Notes under the pieces: generated by a model
What the model was told of the DNA's origin: nothing
The model's database searches: none
The model's input: only the letters and a program-made list of their open reading frames with translations
Shown: positions 34,301-40,914 of the stretch, in pieces
How the letters are laid out: each line of letters begins with the position of its first letter
Position numbering within the stretch: the first letter of the stretch is position 1
IMG/VR virus record: IMGVR_UViG_3300025785_000013
Span: 19,478 to 83,477 of that record
Reading direction: 5' to 3' (one strand)
Length of the DNA stretch: 64,000 nucleotides
Origin: a virus
Made by a program: the position numbers and the translations under genes

Positions 34301-34547
34301 AGACGCTGACATCAAGGTCATCTGGGAAGATTTGGACAACTGGCCTAACTTCTTGAAGTTGCTCAACTCAGGAAACATCCTCATCCTGACCAATCCGGTG
34401 GAAAGTAGTCGCACTTACATCTTCATCAGCGATGATGTGCAAACGACCTATAACGCTGCTACAAGCCCGTGGTTTGAGGTGGAAATCAACTACGTTGAGG
34501 CTGCTCCCCCCGGATACGGTTTCACCTACGGCAGTAATCTGAGTTAG
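25302..34547 (+). CDS. Giant modular minor tail protein (3081 aa)
   Basis: Follows the tape measure, where distal-tail and receptor-binding proteins lie. The N-terminal 250 residues are unique. Residues about 300-2450 contain at least six copies of a beta module with the pattern GLxVGQxVxGxGIPxxTxI, then Ixxxxx(T/S)ITIS (near residues 330, 510, 860, 1190, 1430, 2330). Residues about 1690-1800 look fibronectin/PKD-like. The last 150 residues (FPILVQNQYTDKTKHPSGIF, KVIWEDLDNWPNFLKLLNSG) resemble the C-terminus of actinophage minor tail proteins. GGGAGG precedes the ATG. About 9.2 kb, the largest gene here. Confidence 0.8.
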   Translation: MNNYVANPNYSDAAGSPYWTVVVPGAQTLSPDEAVADITQLAVGTVMDNGYYRAAQVQDVSKLGVAGTSLSVTTGGQYGNTNPSPFFDRGDSFAYVNSVAGISTGLRIAILEGLQTDASPYTAGSMSTDAFTSEWMTARAVGQIPAVANNQNYQSFQSGSLTSSYCAYLMTNGNAFGAAGFLTPISSFSTRFSGATSYWLTPASAAATSPYFFISASSDPQAMANFISEFASDFTATGTAINSILVGSSRSIVNCVVDPSVNGFTTGQYLSFVDIGTNTILSPASYQNQSTTGWYVGQVTGMNSFTILATTTTGGSSATVTFNPTTEDHTGVLPGMIVAGTGIPSGATVVSVGASSFTISAGATIATTGVTLTISKGATNSYFLVCDRSTNYGQPIPGTWNQLILTTSAISSTTLTISAIATSSGSTAGYGYGTVLAGGSTYASGVSTGLFSNSGPFSIAVGSTIPIATHYGSTSAGTTATLGYVSAPSNVVSFIASGTSGTNTITITSSLYILGNGMLAVGQSISGTGIPSNSYITAISGNTLTISANLTANLNGTTSIATTSCSGMIYGTSFPAGNTIVLNNNDNTYVFDFGVPYFAPYLTNTGGGSIPPGETPTAGVGGSHYGCDFYLPVTLTNIIGTPLANFQSAAVTGSSSAIYVDTTTNFYVGQKITFGSFGNLTITSVPSSTEIIVSGTAAGAATYNTVNYSNGSSPNDIWNYDDYLLSGAVFDTVTGTTSGTGAIGFDGTFITGFHQTGTYVLAYQDGPRYIGSSSVGDLEQIVPTTIGSTVGGTLYQPVAAGSTTFAVNPNPNTVPGTTTFGINQYQNYTYGGFVPLINNGVTNNFVGNITTGSTVITGVASQYSFGLSVGQTVDIASTAHFPSGTEIVTVGKGTVTVSNAATTSASATSLTATSNAIYTLVVGQGSTQEMVAVISPSNSTSLGSTGSNPIGLPFTPGETLDGSGNINSPMLWTLADGQTFQFDHDAGDIVVTPNVVYSVGGSTISHAQQTPFLGDPNVGTVYSISGGTDYAQTNALIATNPTSELIINAAANFNLTNPWLDSGVGGFPNISTSLAATASAGDTTITVADNAGFPQTVQTVFQNGITIQPSTVGTLVGSLAANATSLTIIPKAEVPQTTPFFINISGLSGTETLEIGSVYYNSALNLATLQLSNFQVQGMVATGSTSVWLGAAAITNVAPGQVITDTLGYIPAGTTVVSVSTTSITISNPATNGATENLQFYTSSTTLSYADLTPVLLDSFPTDTQYHTLEVPSFYLTTALNLGATVTSLSTTPLPVTVPSGTTLYINNGIFYDSFVTSATANAGATGVSINSYTPHFPFPASSGSSGVFTTYGSIVSVGLASPLQPNQTIFLNCPGAIGSLGNPSFGITVKEYTPQNAFTIPVLPFISPYAFDTTTTEVDFTGSVTNGSNAITSVSSTAGLSVGQQVFTSQDGLSTTQPAFIAEISGSTVYLTTPSVTAATGATSQYFNVYPTQFLSPSPVTLDADPLQEVVYPISVPVPNAINPNAWDVNLALSLAYDHDFGAEVFYYAYPTNFHVNDVTYRPDLGIFQTWDGSQWRTTRVNAVQALLSILGSFGGKDTTNVTLIDPNTGANTPPDVFANTLSTAFTAYFGGNRSKDPNGDEWTGDALNNILLNISVQVPQNQTVAYRSLGLIAQYKSEPLAESIYISPSDNCVINEDAVTSVNWTYSDLDNDQQTGWSVKIFSQASVYLPNFSPDTTTPVWQKSAYNASTSVTFDTDSGFVNGQKYYAYVKVSKTFHQKDWWGAWNSCPFTVIINAPQAPMVAVYADDDNAVNTITIQSTDNLLGPDNGSFTNSLGGWTRGKNDTVGTSLEVASTGIALRTPLTAGTVYTSLNVGAIGYIASGSTIASSGKGTFKVSSTYPKNTDALGFPVSGEFWVTIGGENILVTNKVDGNNSGDTFVIQQRNYTVAGVPSTQSAHAAGATVTFGLQEPIFVDSELQLHFTEVIEQKWVDKQKILVRTIPGTPGWSSTNTTGFQIISNGQGNQVHVVDPGNVLSNGWAGRTVYINHKESMGWTTAQASQTVKRVLGSLIGNAINYNVSKLEPAVIQSVKAVSTIPSRTTTLAVVSTDTQFPKGNGLYIPVTPKGGYPLLSLPAGTVLNISNGQIIGVNVFQGGKIDWTHYNAINTVTLTAPYRIGDSGMHVAGITNGFGSNVKAKDITLGFLPRGAVITYVAPSLYTEKVVTFTKPYGKQAPYTGIGVSIGDTLDLSVTTYYAGTSAVNVYGYKYTNKVGGPGHTKLVPLEQKVISDFTVPSFSATGTVGTLVGTTFTPLTTGASVANLTATWSIYGNTITAASTAGLAVGQLVSGYGIQSNSYITNISGSSVTLSNPTNVATGSSIGLLAYPTFNAIQLSTNPFGSTSPVGDAVTGAGISPATVVNAVGSTYSVVGLSATGVVQFQSVSATAPYNPIKPVVQIPVTFNGAANFKIPAGSTVIKTKPFVAHSSFPFGTAVKINYPALYSDHTFTIVPNGGSGTGTDIAEIGLLHTSGSNYTGKFTPTNSIPIIAGLTYGIVGFTRLMTTPRTSGGIPTMSVFVDIYDASGNWIGTENSSNPAYQAVLSSSTGQWGSGWVPVAYSFVAPTNAAYAVPRFQWKNVSSVDAYGLSGLMFKAINLPAFDLNHNIVNITSQIGTSSQLMRLETSLYPQGTSSNDNTQVANAISLPQSSSESYASLGGYDSLYVFDPYNTSGVYEIQQGGSDNELFTTLTAAVTVGVPVGGITYLPLASTKGIAVGTTLYVDYGNANTYENVIVDPSWDGSTNVAVQTNTGNGYSTANGFARNHSLGARVYVVTIGLAGTVNYTHVAGATASQGVAIFNWNSDGFVNQPNDTYEYLVQKSVDGGATWTPIRNGNNVKATGTGWATITDYEAVPGQATLYQAIPKFVSKAGTVTKRGPKSAPIAPENTMTTSTWWIADSSNPTNRFPILVQNQYTDKTKHPSGIFYPLGSARPFTISGVTQGRDADIKVIWEDLDNWPNFLKLLNSGNILILTNPVESSRTYIFISDDVQTTYNAATSPWFEVEINYVEAAPPGYGFTYGSNLS

Positions 34548-34549
34548 TT

Positions 34550-36256
34550 ATGTACCCAGCCAGCCCTGAATTCTTTGAGGCCATCAAAAGCCCTCATCGG
34601 GTAATGATTATCGTAAAAGCCCTGTCCATTGACGGGACTTGGTACACGCTGCCCGTTGTAGACGGTTCGGTGAAAATTGACCAGACCAGTGCCGACGTTC
34701 GACGCACCATCAACTTGACCATCAACGACCCGTTGTACGTTCCAAAGAAGTCAACCGACGCACTCTCCATCTACGGGAATCACCTCTACGCATACCGAGG
34801 CGTTGTATGGGACTTGGCCAACGTTGGTACTGAAATCATTGACGCAAAGCCGCCCCTCGGCCCAGACTTGCTGCGCCCCGAGAACAAGGCTTACGAGTTG
34901 GTTCCAATTGGCGTGTTCCGCATTACGGATACCAGCATTGAAGAAGACAACGACGGCAACGTGACCATCACGGTCAACGGCTCCGATATGGCCCTGAACA
35001 TTAAGCAGAACTCGTGGACATCACCAGTCACGGTTTGGAAAACGCCATACACGCCCCCTGTTGTGGACACGAACGCTGCCGGTTTCACCCCATACACGAC
35101 CCAAGAGCAGAACTTGGTGGCCAACACCTATTTGGAAGCCGTGAAACTGCTCATCAACAACCGTTGGCCTGCCTACGCCTACGGAGTGTTCGGCCCACCG
35201 GTCTTTGAGTTTGCTGGAATCGTAGATGCCGAGTTGAACCAACCCTTGATTATGGGTTCAGTGTCTATGTCGGTCACTGGCGCTGGCTCACCGTGGACAG
35301 ATATCACCGGAATCGCAGCCGGAGTGAACGGACTTCTCTACATTGACGTTGAAGGTCGCTTCTGCGTTCAGCCCCAGCCTGACCCTGCGTCAATACCCCC
35401 GGTGTGGAGTTATGTTGATGGCGATGGTGGAATGTTAACAAAGGTCACTCGGAAGTTGGACAGTTCCAAAGCCGTGAACTACGTCATTGCCACTGGTGAA
35501 AACTCCATTGTCGGTATGCCGTACCGTGCGCTGGCATACGATTCCGACCCCAATTCACCTACCTATTACCTCGGCCCCTTTGGTCGGGTGGTTGGCCGTG
35601 AACCGGGCCGTAAACGACTGATTTCACAGAAGCAGACGCAGGCAGCAGCCAACCTCTACCTCAACTGGTTTGTCGGTGGCGATGAAACGACCACCATTGA
35701 AGGAATTTGCAATCCTGCTTTGGATACTGGCGATGTAGTGCTGGTGCGACGCAAGAATGTCGGCATTTATCAAGATGGTGGAATCATCACGGACTTGACC
35801 ACGGACTTTCCTGCTGGCTCAGACCTCACTCCATCAACCGTTGTGCCAATCACCACTGACTACGGCAACTACGCAGACGTGCAGCCCCCGGCGAAGACTG
35901 GGGTTTACACCATCTCGGAATTAAAAGTCAATCCCACCTATGTGGCTCTCGCTAAGGGCCAAGAAATCATCATTTACACCAACGTGGCGACCAATATCGT
36001 CAAAGTCACTGAACACTGCCCGGTTGGGTCAACAATTATCCCCGTGGAAAGTTTTCACCCCGACATCCAATACTTGAAGGGTACGATGATTCTTGACCCG
36101 GCGTTCACGGAAAACGGTGGAGCCGTGAACTACTTCATTGACCAAATCACCATCCCACTGAACATCACCGATGCTGCCGAACTGGTCGCTCGTGAGCGCA
36201 GGGTTGGAACCAAGGAAGACGCTGCTCGTATTGCAGAATTCACGATGGGGTACTAA
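34550..36256 (+). CDS. Baseplate hub / DUF5047-like tail protein (568 aa)
   Basis: MYPASPEFFEAIKSPHRVMI is the common opening of the actinophage DUF5047 tail protein. KIDQTSADVRRTINLTINDP and YELVPIGVFRITDTSIEEDN follow the beta-domain pattern of hub proteins (gp27-like), and the middle has repeated beta strands. It starts two bases after the giant protein and overlaps the OB-fold gene by one base, giving the usual tail-tip order. Confidence 0.82.
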   Translation: MYPASPEFFEAIKSPHRVMIIVKALSIDGTWYTLPVVDGSVKIDQTSADVRRTINLTINDPLYVPKKSTDALSIYGNHLYAYRGVVWDLANVGTEIIDAKPPLGPDLLRPENKAYELVPIGVFRITDTSIEEDNDGNVTITVNGSDMALNIKQNSWTSPVTVWKTPYTPPVVDTNAAGFTPYTTQEQNLVANTYLEAVKLLINNRWPAYAYGVFGPPVFEFAGIVDAELNQPLIMGSVSMSVTGAGSPWTDITGIAAGVNGLLYIDVEGRFCVQPQPDPASIPPVWSYVDGDGGMLTKVTRKLDSSKAVNYVIATGENSIVGMPYRALAYDSDPNSPTYYLGPFGRVVGREPGRKRLISQKQTQAAANLYLNWFVGGDETTTIEGICNPALDTGDVVLVRRKNVGIYQDGGIITDLTTDFPAGSDLTPSTVVPITTDYGNYADVQPPAKTGVYTISELKVNPTYVALAKGQEIIIYTNVATNIVKVTEHCPVGSTIIPVESFHPDIQYLKGTMILDPAFTENGGAVNYFIDQITIPLNITDAAELVARERRVGTKEDAARIAEFTMGY

Positions 36257-37851
36257 TGGCTGAATTCGACTTTCGACCACTGGTCAACGCCCTTATTGCC
36301 AACAACCAATTTCACTTGCCCCCAACGGACACCATCCGTATGGGCATTGTCGTTGGCTACGACCCCGGTTTTACACCACCTGAACCGGCAACTGGCGCAG
36401 CGTTTTACTCGTTCCCTGTAGTCAGTGTGCAGTTGGCTGGCGATGACCACCCCACGCACGGAATTCGGTTCTTGGAATCCTACGTTCCAAATATTGGTGA
36501 CACCGTGTGGATTATGGCTACTGGCCACGACGAGTGGGTTGTGGGTTCCCTTGCTGGAAGCAACAAGTCCACGATTGGAACTGTCCGTTCACCAATGTCG
36601 CTTCTTGGCCATACCGGGGCAACGTCGGGGCAAACCATCACGACTACGACCACGCCACAACCGATTTCAGCGACCAAGATTACGACTTCGTATCTTCCAA
36701 ACCGTATCTACCGAGCCGAAGCCACAGTGACCTTTGAAGTCACGGGTACTACGCCATATTTCAGTGGAACGGCCAGCAGCACTTACACGGGTTCTGCGAC
36801 AGTTTCCAACACCGGAACGTACTCGGCCTATGCGTCGCTCAGTGGTGGAAACGCTTGGGCATTAGCCACAATGATTGGCTACATCCGAGGCACAACTGGT
36901 GGAAGCCCGACGATGACCGTTCGACAGGGAAGTGGGACAACTTACACCGTCAACACTGGTCAGTTGCTCCAAAACTTGACGGGTGACGTGACCGGTCTTA
37001 ACACCCTGCTCTCCCAATCGGGCAACTCGTACGTCACGGGCTTTGGACTTCCAGCAAACGCTGACCTTTTGTACGACGCTGTTTTTCAATCAACGGCAAC
37101 GACGCAGACCGTTGGTGGAAACACCTACTACTTCAACTTCTCTGGTGGTGGCCTCACGCCCAACCCACCATTCGTGATTTTGAATTCCAGTAGTGCGTTC
37201 GTCGGCAATAACGCCTCAGGAGCCACGGAGTATCCAATCACCACACGAGGCAGCATCGCAGGAGAGGCTGCCTTCGCCGGTAGCCCATTCTCTGGCACGG
37301 CACGAGGCACTGGTTCTACCACCAACCTCACAACGGTTGTCAATGGTTCAACTTCCGATGTCTATTGGACTACCGACAGCAGCAACAATAACAACGAAAA
37401 CCTGATTCATAACCTGCAATTCACCTTCGTGAACTACGGTGCCGTGTCCGTCACGCCACCAAGCCCTTCTGTCACTGTCACCCTTCCAAACCTTTCTACG
37501 AGCATCACGGATTCATCAACGCCTACCCTGATTTCACTGGGCGTTATTGCCCCGTCGCCGTGGGCCGGAACAACCGGCTCGCAATCACCAGCGAACTACC
37601 AAGAGATGGAAGTCATCAACGTCACCGGAGTGTCGAATAAGGTCTACACCGTTCACTGCTCTACGACGTTCTGGGATTCACCAACCCAAGCCATTAAGAC
37701 TGGCCAGTGGCAACCGACTTACGATTGGTACCTAGGGATGAAGCAAATTGGTTCCAATTCAGCAACCATCGCTTTCGATAGCGTGACCATCCAAAAGTTT
37801 GTGGTCTACGACTGTGGTGTAAACGACGCTCCACCGGGGTCAATTGCCTAG
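36256..37851 (+). CDS. OB-fold baseplate/spike-like protein with beta-rich extension (531 aa)
   Basis: Residues about 25-105 (MGIVVGYDPG, VSVQLAGDDHPTHGIRFLE, SYVPNIGDTVWIMATGHDEW) match the OB-fold of gpV/gp5-type spike proteins: a surface-exposed barrel with P-x-x-GD-x-V-x-(L/I). Residues 130-531 are Ser/Thr/Gly beta sequence with LPNRIYRAEATVTFEVTG and FVNYGAV blocks, likely receptor or cell-surface facing. Confidence 0.76.
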   Translation: MAEFDFRPLVNALIANNQFHLPPTDTIRMGIVVGYDPGFTPPEPATGAAFYSFPVVSVQLAGDDHPTHGIRFLESYVPNIGDTVWIMATGHDEWVVGSLAGSNKSTIGTVRSPMSLLGHTGATSGQTITTTTTPQPISATKITTSYLPNRIYRAEATVTFEVTGTTPYFSGTASSTYTGSATVSNTGTYSAYASLSGGNAWALATMIGYIRGTTGGSPTMTVRQGSGTTYTVNTGQLLQNLTGDVTGLNTLLSQSGNSYVTGFGLPANADLLYDAVFQSTATTQTVGGNTYYFNFSGGGLTPNPPFVILNSSSAFVGNNASGATEYPITTRGSIAGEAAFAGSPFSGTARGTGSTTNLTTVVNGSTSDVYWTTDSSNNNNENLIHNLQFTFVNYGAVSVTPPSPSVTVTLPNLSTSITDSSTPTLISLGVIAPSPWAGTTGSQSPANYQEMEVINVTGVSNKVYTVHCSTTFWDSPTQAIKTGQWQPTYDWYLGMKQIGSNSATIAFDSVTIQKFVVYDCGVNDAPPGSIA

Positions 37852-37886
37852 CACGGTATTTCCAAATCTTGTTCTAAACTTGCGCT

Positions 37887-38273
37887 ATGGCAGCCACGTC
37901 TCAACCCTATGTCTTGGCAGCCATTATCTCAGCGATTCCAGCGACTTTGGCAGCCAGTTCTGCGTGGTATTCGGCCCACCGTGGCCGTAAGGAGAACCAC
38001 ACCGACAACCAAGGGCTAGCCGACCAATTCGACGGAGTGAACACCCAATTTGGAACCGTGGCTGAACACATCGCCCGGATGGACACCAAATTTGAAAAGA
38101 TTGAACTAGGATTTCAGCGTATGGACATTCGCTTTGACGGCATTGAGGATAAGGTGGAGCGTCACCTCGGTTGGCATCGTGCCGAAGCCGAGGGCGACCT
38201 CACCCAAGCCCTCTCAAAGGAGAGTAAAAATGACCACCCAACCAACCAACACAGCATCACCAGCCGCGACTAA
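37887..38273 (+). CDS. Membrane-anchored coiled-coil protein (128 aa)
   Basis: An N-terminal hydrophobic segment (YVLAAIISAIPATLAASSAW), then a positively charged HRGRK and a long amphipathic helix with FxxIxxxFxxMxxRFDGIED repeats, ending in an acidic/polar tail. This plan is frequent next to phage holins. TAAACT (37875-37880) lies six bases before ATG 37887. It overlaps the holin gene by 44 nt in a different frame. Confidence 0.7.
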   Translation: MAATSQPYVLAAIISAIPATLAASSAWYSAHRGRKENHTDNQGLADQFDGVNTQFGTVAEHIARMDTKFEKIELGFQRMDIRFDGIEDKVERHLGWHRAEAEGDLTQALSKESKNDHPTNQHSITSRD

Positions 38274-38517
38274 GCCAGCCGTTGACCCCAAGGCTCTCGG
38301 AGCCACGGTCATCCGCTACGTTGTCCCGGCCATCGTCGGTGTGCTGATTTCGCTCGCTGCCAAGGTCGGCTTCAAGTTGACCCCGACGCAGGCCTACGCC
38401 TACGTTGCCCCGGCAGTCGCTACGGCCTACAGCACGGCCATCCACTTCGCTGAGGCCAAGGTTCCGGCACTCGGCATCCTTATGGGCGCAAAGCGTCCGG
38501 CCAGCATCACCAAGTAG
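38230..38517 (+). CDS. Holin-like protein (95 aa)
   Basis: ATG 38230 begins MTTQPTNTASPAATKPAVDP. One clear hydrophobic helix follows (VIRYVVPAIVGVLISLAAKV) and a weaker one (AYAYVAPAVATAYSTAIHFA), ending in a basic tail MGAKRPASITK. Size, topology and position at the end of the tail operon fit a class II holin. No adjacent endolysin was recognised; the papain-fold protein at 46793 is one candidate partner. Confidence 0.66.
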   Translation: MTTQPTNTASPAATKPAVDPKALGATVIRYVVPAIVGVLISLAAKVGFKLTPTQAYAYVAPAVATAYSTAIHFAEAKVPALGILMGAKRPASITK

Positions 38518-38529
38518 CCAAGCACTCAG

Positions 38530-38566
38530 GCCGGTGGGTCTGTGGGAATTTCCCACGCCCACCGGC
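38530..38566. terminator. Strong bidirectional terminator
   Basis: GCCGGTGGG (38530-38538) pairs with CCCACCGGC (38558-38566), enclosing a second stem GTGGGAA/TTCCCAC. It separates the rightward late genes from the leftward operon ending at 38573. Confidence 0.75.
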
Positions 38567-38572
38567 TCGTGC

Positions 38573-38794
38573 TTACTGCTCTACTGGCACCGTGACAATC
38601 TTGGCGAGGCTCGTGTGGCCACTCGGCAAGTGGCGCACCGGCACCTTCGTCAAACCGGGGTTGAAACTCACTTCGCCCATCAGCACATAGTCGTTGCGGA
38701 TGAGCCAACTGACCGGCTCGGTTGTGTCGGGCAGAACAGCACCGAAGATGTTATCGAACCAGACAACCTTTACTGCGTCTTGCTTGCCACCCAT
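38573..38794 (-). CDS. Small hypothetical protein (73 aa)
   Basis: Start set at the ATG at 38794, two bases after the upstream stop. Sequence MGGKQDAVKVVWFDNIFGAV with a beta-rich pattern and RHLPSGHTSLAKIVTVP near the end. Last gene of the leftward operon. Family not recognised. Confidence 0.62.
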   Translation of the reverse strand: MGGKQDAVKVVWFDNIFGAVLPDTTEPVSWLIRNDYVLMGEVSFNPGLTKVPVRHLPSGHTSLAKIVTVPVEQ

Positions 38795-38796
38795 TG

Positions 38797-39234
38797 TCAC
38801 CACCAACTCGTGTAGTAGATGTCGTAGCCGTCGGCAATGTAGTCTCGTGCCGTACGGATGAACACCAAGTCGTTGTCTTTGCGCTCAGGCGTTGACCTGC
38901 CAAAGAAGAACCCCGACGTTTCGGGAAGTTCATCACGGTTCACCGCGGTCTCCAGTTGCTCCAAGTCGGTGAGGCTTAGTCGCACCGGCTCGCAGTTGAA
39001 TCCCAAGTCCCCAGCGAACATCCCATCCTCGGATGGCTGAGGTGGGTCACCAGCGAGGGTGCGCTTCGTCACCCAAAGGTTCTCCATCCAGCCCTGCAAG
39101 TCGCTGTGCTTTCGCCACTGGGCGATTTTGAACACCTTGCTGTCGTAGTCTTGGTCGTGCGCTTCCCACGCCCACCCGAATTCGATGTTGTCGCTGTGGG
39201 GGCGAACAGCGTAGGCGTATTGGTCAAGTCCCAT
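38797..39234 (-). CDS. Conserved phage protein, MGLDQYAY family (145 aa)
   Basis: MGLDQYAYAVRP, IAQWRKHSDLQGWMENLW and FNCEPVRLSLTDLEQLETAV belong to a widespread phage family (MGLD-x-Y-x-Y..., W-R-K-x-x-x-L-x-x-W-(F/M)...). Function unknown. Start 39234 overlaps the upstream stop (ATGA); a longer in-frame extension exists but overlaps the upstream gene. Confidence 0.76.
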   Translation of the reverse strand: MGLDQYAYAVRPHSDNIEFGWAWEAHDQDYDSKVFKIAQWRKHSDLQGWMENLWVTKRTLAGDPPQPSEDGMFAGDLGFNCEPVRLSLTDLEQLETAVNRDELPETSGFFFGRSTPERKDNDLVFIRTARDYIADGYDIYYTSWW

Positions 39235-39581
39235 CAGTTGCTCTCCTTCGGTTCGACAAGTGCAGGCCACGCCGTAGCCCAAGCCTGCAACACTGCTTCC
39301 GAGCCATCACCACTGGCGATTGCATCCCTTACGTACTCCCGGCCATCGGGGGTCAACGCCGTGAAGATGAGCGCATCGCACGAATCGCAGTGAACCGGAG
39401 TGTCGGTTTCGTTGTGGTAGGAGATTGGCTCCCAGTCATCACCAACAAGTGCTGCCCCAGCCCGGTCACCGTTATCGGCGCAGTCGCGACATTGCGCTAC
39501 GCCGATAACGTCACCACCGGTCACGATGTAGTAGCCGTTCGGGTTGAACGGACTGGCGTGGTCGTAGATGTTGATGGTCAC
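39234..39581 (-). CDS. Zinc-binding small protein (115 aa)
   Basis: CRDCADNGDRAG and HCDSCDALIF supply two Cys pairs for one zinc site; DHASPFNPNGYYIVTGGDVI precedes them and the C-terminus is helical and acidic. Begins three bases after the Gam-like gene's stop. Early leftward operon; function unknown. Confidence 0.68.
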   Translation of the reverse strand: MTINIYDHASPFNPNGYYIVTGGDVIGVAQCRDCADNGDRAGAALVGDDWEPISYHNETDTPVHCDSCDALIFTALTPDGREYVRDAIASGDGSEAVLQAWATAWPALVEPKESN

Positions 39582-39582
39582 C

Positions 39583-40152
39583 TCAGCCAGCCACCTTCAC
39601 GCTGACTGAGATGCCACCCTCGGTGTGTTGGAGGCCATCCACCACTGCGCCGGTGAGAGGGTCAACCACGCTGTCACCAGCGAAGTCCACGACCTTCTTC
39701 AGCGTCGCAACATCGGCCTCACGCTTCGTGCGAATCCACTCAGGGTGGTTCACCTCAGCCCAAGCGAGGAACGCATCGGCATCGGTCACGGCCACCTTCG
39801 GGGGAGTGACACGAGAGGTCACGGCACCGTCGGGGAAGTCCAAGGACTTGCGACCATCAGCACTGTCCTCGCGGACACGGATGAGGAAGTCCGACAACGC
39901 CAACTCAAAGAACTCCACCGTTGGCTTGTGGGTGGCAACGTTGGTTTCGACCCAACGCTCAATGCGGTCAATCTCAACTTGCGCCTGACGCTTCACCTCG
40001 TCAATGCGACGCTGCGCCTGAGCGAGGCGACGCATCGCCCACAGTGCCTCGTCTTCATTGTTGATGGTGAACTCAGTCGTGGTGTCCACGAATCGCTCTG
40101 GCTGTCCCTCGCTAGCGAGAAACTCGGACAGGTCTTGCACTGCTGCTTCCAT
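39583..40152 (-). CDS. Gam-like host-nuclease inhibitor family protein (189 aa)
   Basis: Residues about 25-130 (TTEFTINNEDEALWAMRRLA, QAQRRIDEVKRQAQVEIDRI, FELALSDFLIRVREDSADG, KSLDFPDGAVTSRVTPP) fit the Mu Gam / DUF1351-like pattern: dA-w-x-xR(L/K)-xx-Q, long antiparallel helices, KS-x-x-x-P-x-G-x-x-x-R. Mu Gam binds DNA ends and blocks exonucleases. A C-terminal winged-helix-like segment follows. The upstream 63 bp hold a palindrome at 40182-40197 and AAGGAAGC before the ATG. Confidence 0.72.
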   Translation of the reverse strand: MEAAVQDLSEFLASEGQPERFVDTTTEFTINNEDEALWAMRRLAQAQRRIDEVKRQAQVEIDRIERWVETNVATHKPTVEFFELALSDFLIRVREDSADGRKSLDFPDGAVTSRVTPPKVAVTDADAFLAWAEVNHPEWIRTKREADVATLKKVVDFAGDSVVDPLTGAVVDGLQHTEGGISVSVKVAG

Positions 40153-40181
40153 TGCTTCCTTCTTTCTACTGGTCTGAACTA

Positions 40182-40197
40182 CTAAACTGGAGTTTAG
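40182..40197. promoter_or_regulatory. 16-bp palindrome containing TAAACT (operator candidate)
   Basis: CTAAACT-GG-AGTTTAG has perfect 7-bp arms. Each arm contains TAAACT, a -10 hexamer used elsewhere in this phage (18916, 37875). It lies 30 bp upstream of the Gam-like gene, so it could be a -10 with an overlapping repressor site. Confidence 0.45.
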
Positions 40198-40215
40198 CAG
40201 ATGGGTGTCACACTG

Positions 40216-40515
40216 TCAATTCTCAATCTTGTTCATCGCTGCTCGGAGAATCGGGAACGCTCGGTTCATCTCGCTGGCGAACTCCATCCAGTCGTTCTCC
40301 AACGTGTCCTCGTCATCGTTCAGCGACCAGAAGTTGTCCTTGGCCATCGCTCGCAAGTCTGTGAAGTTGCAGTAGAACTCGTCAAGGGTGCCTTCCCATT
40401 CGACATCATCGAACGCTGCGAACGCTGCGAACGCAACCTTTGCAACAGGCACTGGGTCACCCCAACTGTTGAAGAAGATGTTGGTGGTGCGCTGTGGCTT
40501 GGTGGTGGTGTTCAT
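40216..40515 (-). CDS. Acidic hypothetical protein (99 aa)
   Basis: MNTTTKPQRTTNIFFNSWGD, then an aromatic and strongly acidic stretch (DDVEWEGTLDEFYCNF, DNFWSLNDDEDTLEND). Acidic small early proteins may mimic DNA, but no family is recognised. ATG overlaps the previous stop (ATGA). Confidence 0.66.
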   Translation of the reverse strand: MNTTTKPQRTTNIFFNSWGDPVPVAKVAFAAFAAFDDVEWEGTLDEFYCNFTDLRAMAKDNFWSLNDDEDTLENDWMEFASEMNRAFPILRAAMNKIEN

Positions 40516-40721
40516 CGTGCTACCTCAGTTTCTGTCTCAATGCCTTGAAAGGCAAGTTCGGCCATTGCTTCCTTGTCACTCCACACTTGGAAGTGGTGTT
40601 CGTTGGCCTGCTCAAACGAGGCCACGATTCCGGCTGCGATAATGTCAGCCTTGATGAGGTCACCCTTGGCGATTGCCTCACGGATGTTGTGTGCTGCTTC
40701 GATTACCTGAAGTTCCGTCAT
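40512..40721 (-). CDS. Small helical protein (69 aa)
   Basis: Start MTELQVIEAAHNIREAIAKG at 40721 with AAAGGAAC upstream; it overlaps the 52-aa gene's stop. Helical throughout, acidic C-terminus. Not recognised. Confidence 0.64.
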   Translation of the reverse strand: MTELQVIEAAHNIREAIAKGDLIKADIIAAGIVASFEQANEHHFQVWSDKEAMAELAFQGIETETEVAR

Positions 40722-40879
40722 CAGATGTTCCTTTCTTCCCAAGCGTTGACTGCCATTTCCTCAGCCAACCACTCTGCGTCTTCGTCGGTCATCGCTGCGA
40801 ACAATGCTGCTTCGGCTGCGAATTCCGCTTCGACCTGCTCCTTGATTTCCTGCATCTCTGCTGCTGTGAGTTGTTCCAT
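40721..40879 (-). CDS. Very small acidic helical protein (52 aa)
   Basis: MEQLTAAEMQEIKEQVEAEF to the C-terminus WEERNI. Begins six bases after CAGACT and ends in an ATGA overlap with the next gene. Small, acidic and helical; function unknown. The promoter and coupling make it credible. Confidence 0.66.
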   Translation of the reverse strand: MEQLTAAEMQEIKEQVEAEFAAEAALFAAMTDEDAEWLAEEMAVNAWEERNI

Positions 40880-40885
40880 AACCTA

Positions 40886-40914
40886 AGTCTGCCTGAGGGT
40901 TGTCACAAAGTCAA
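40886..40914 (-). promoter_or_regulatory. Leftward promoter, leaderless output
   Basis: On the minus strand: TTGACT (40914-40909), 17 bp, CAGACT (40891-40886), six bases, ATG at 40879. The string CTTGACTTTGTGACA is identical to that of the promoter before the structured RNA (46237-46251). Confidence 0.65.
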
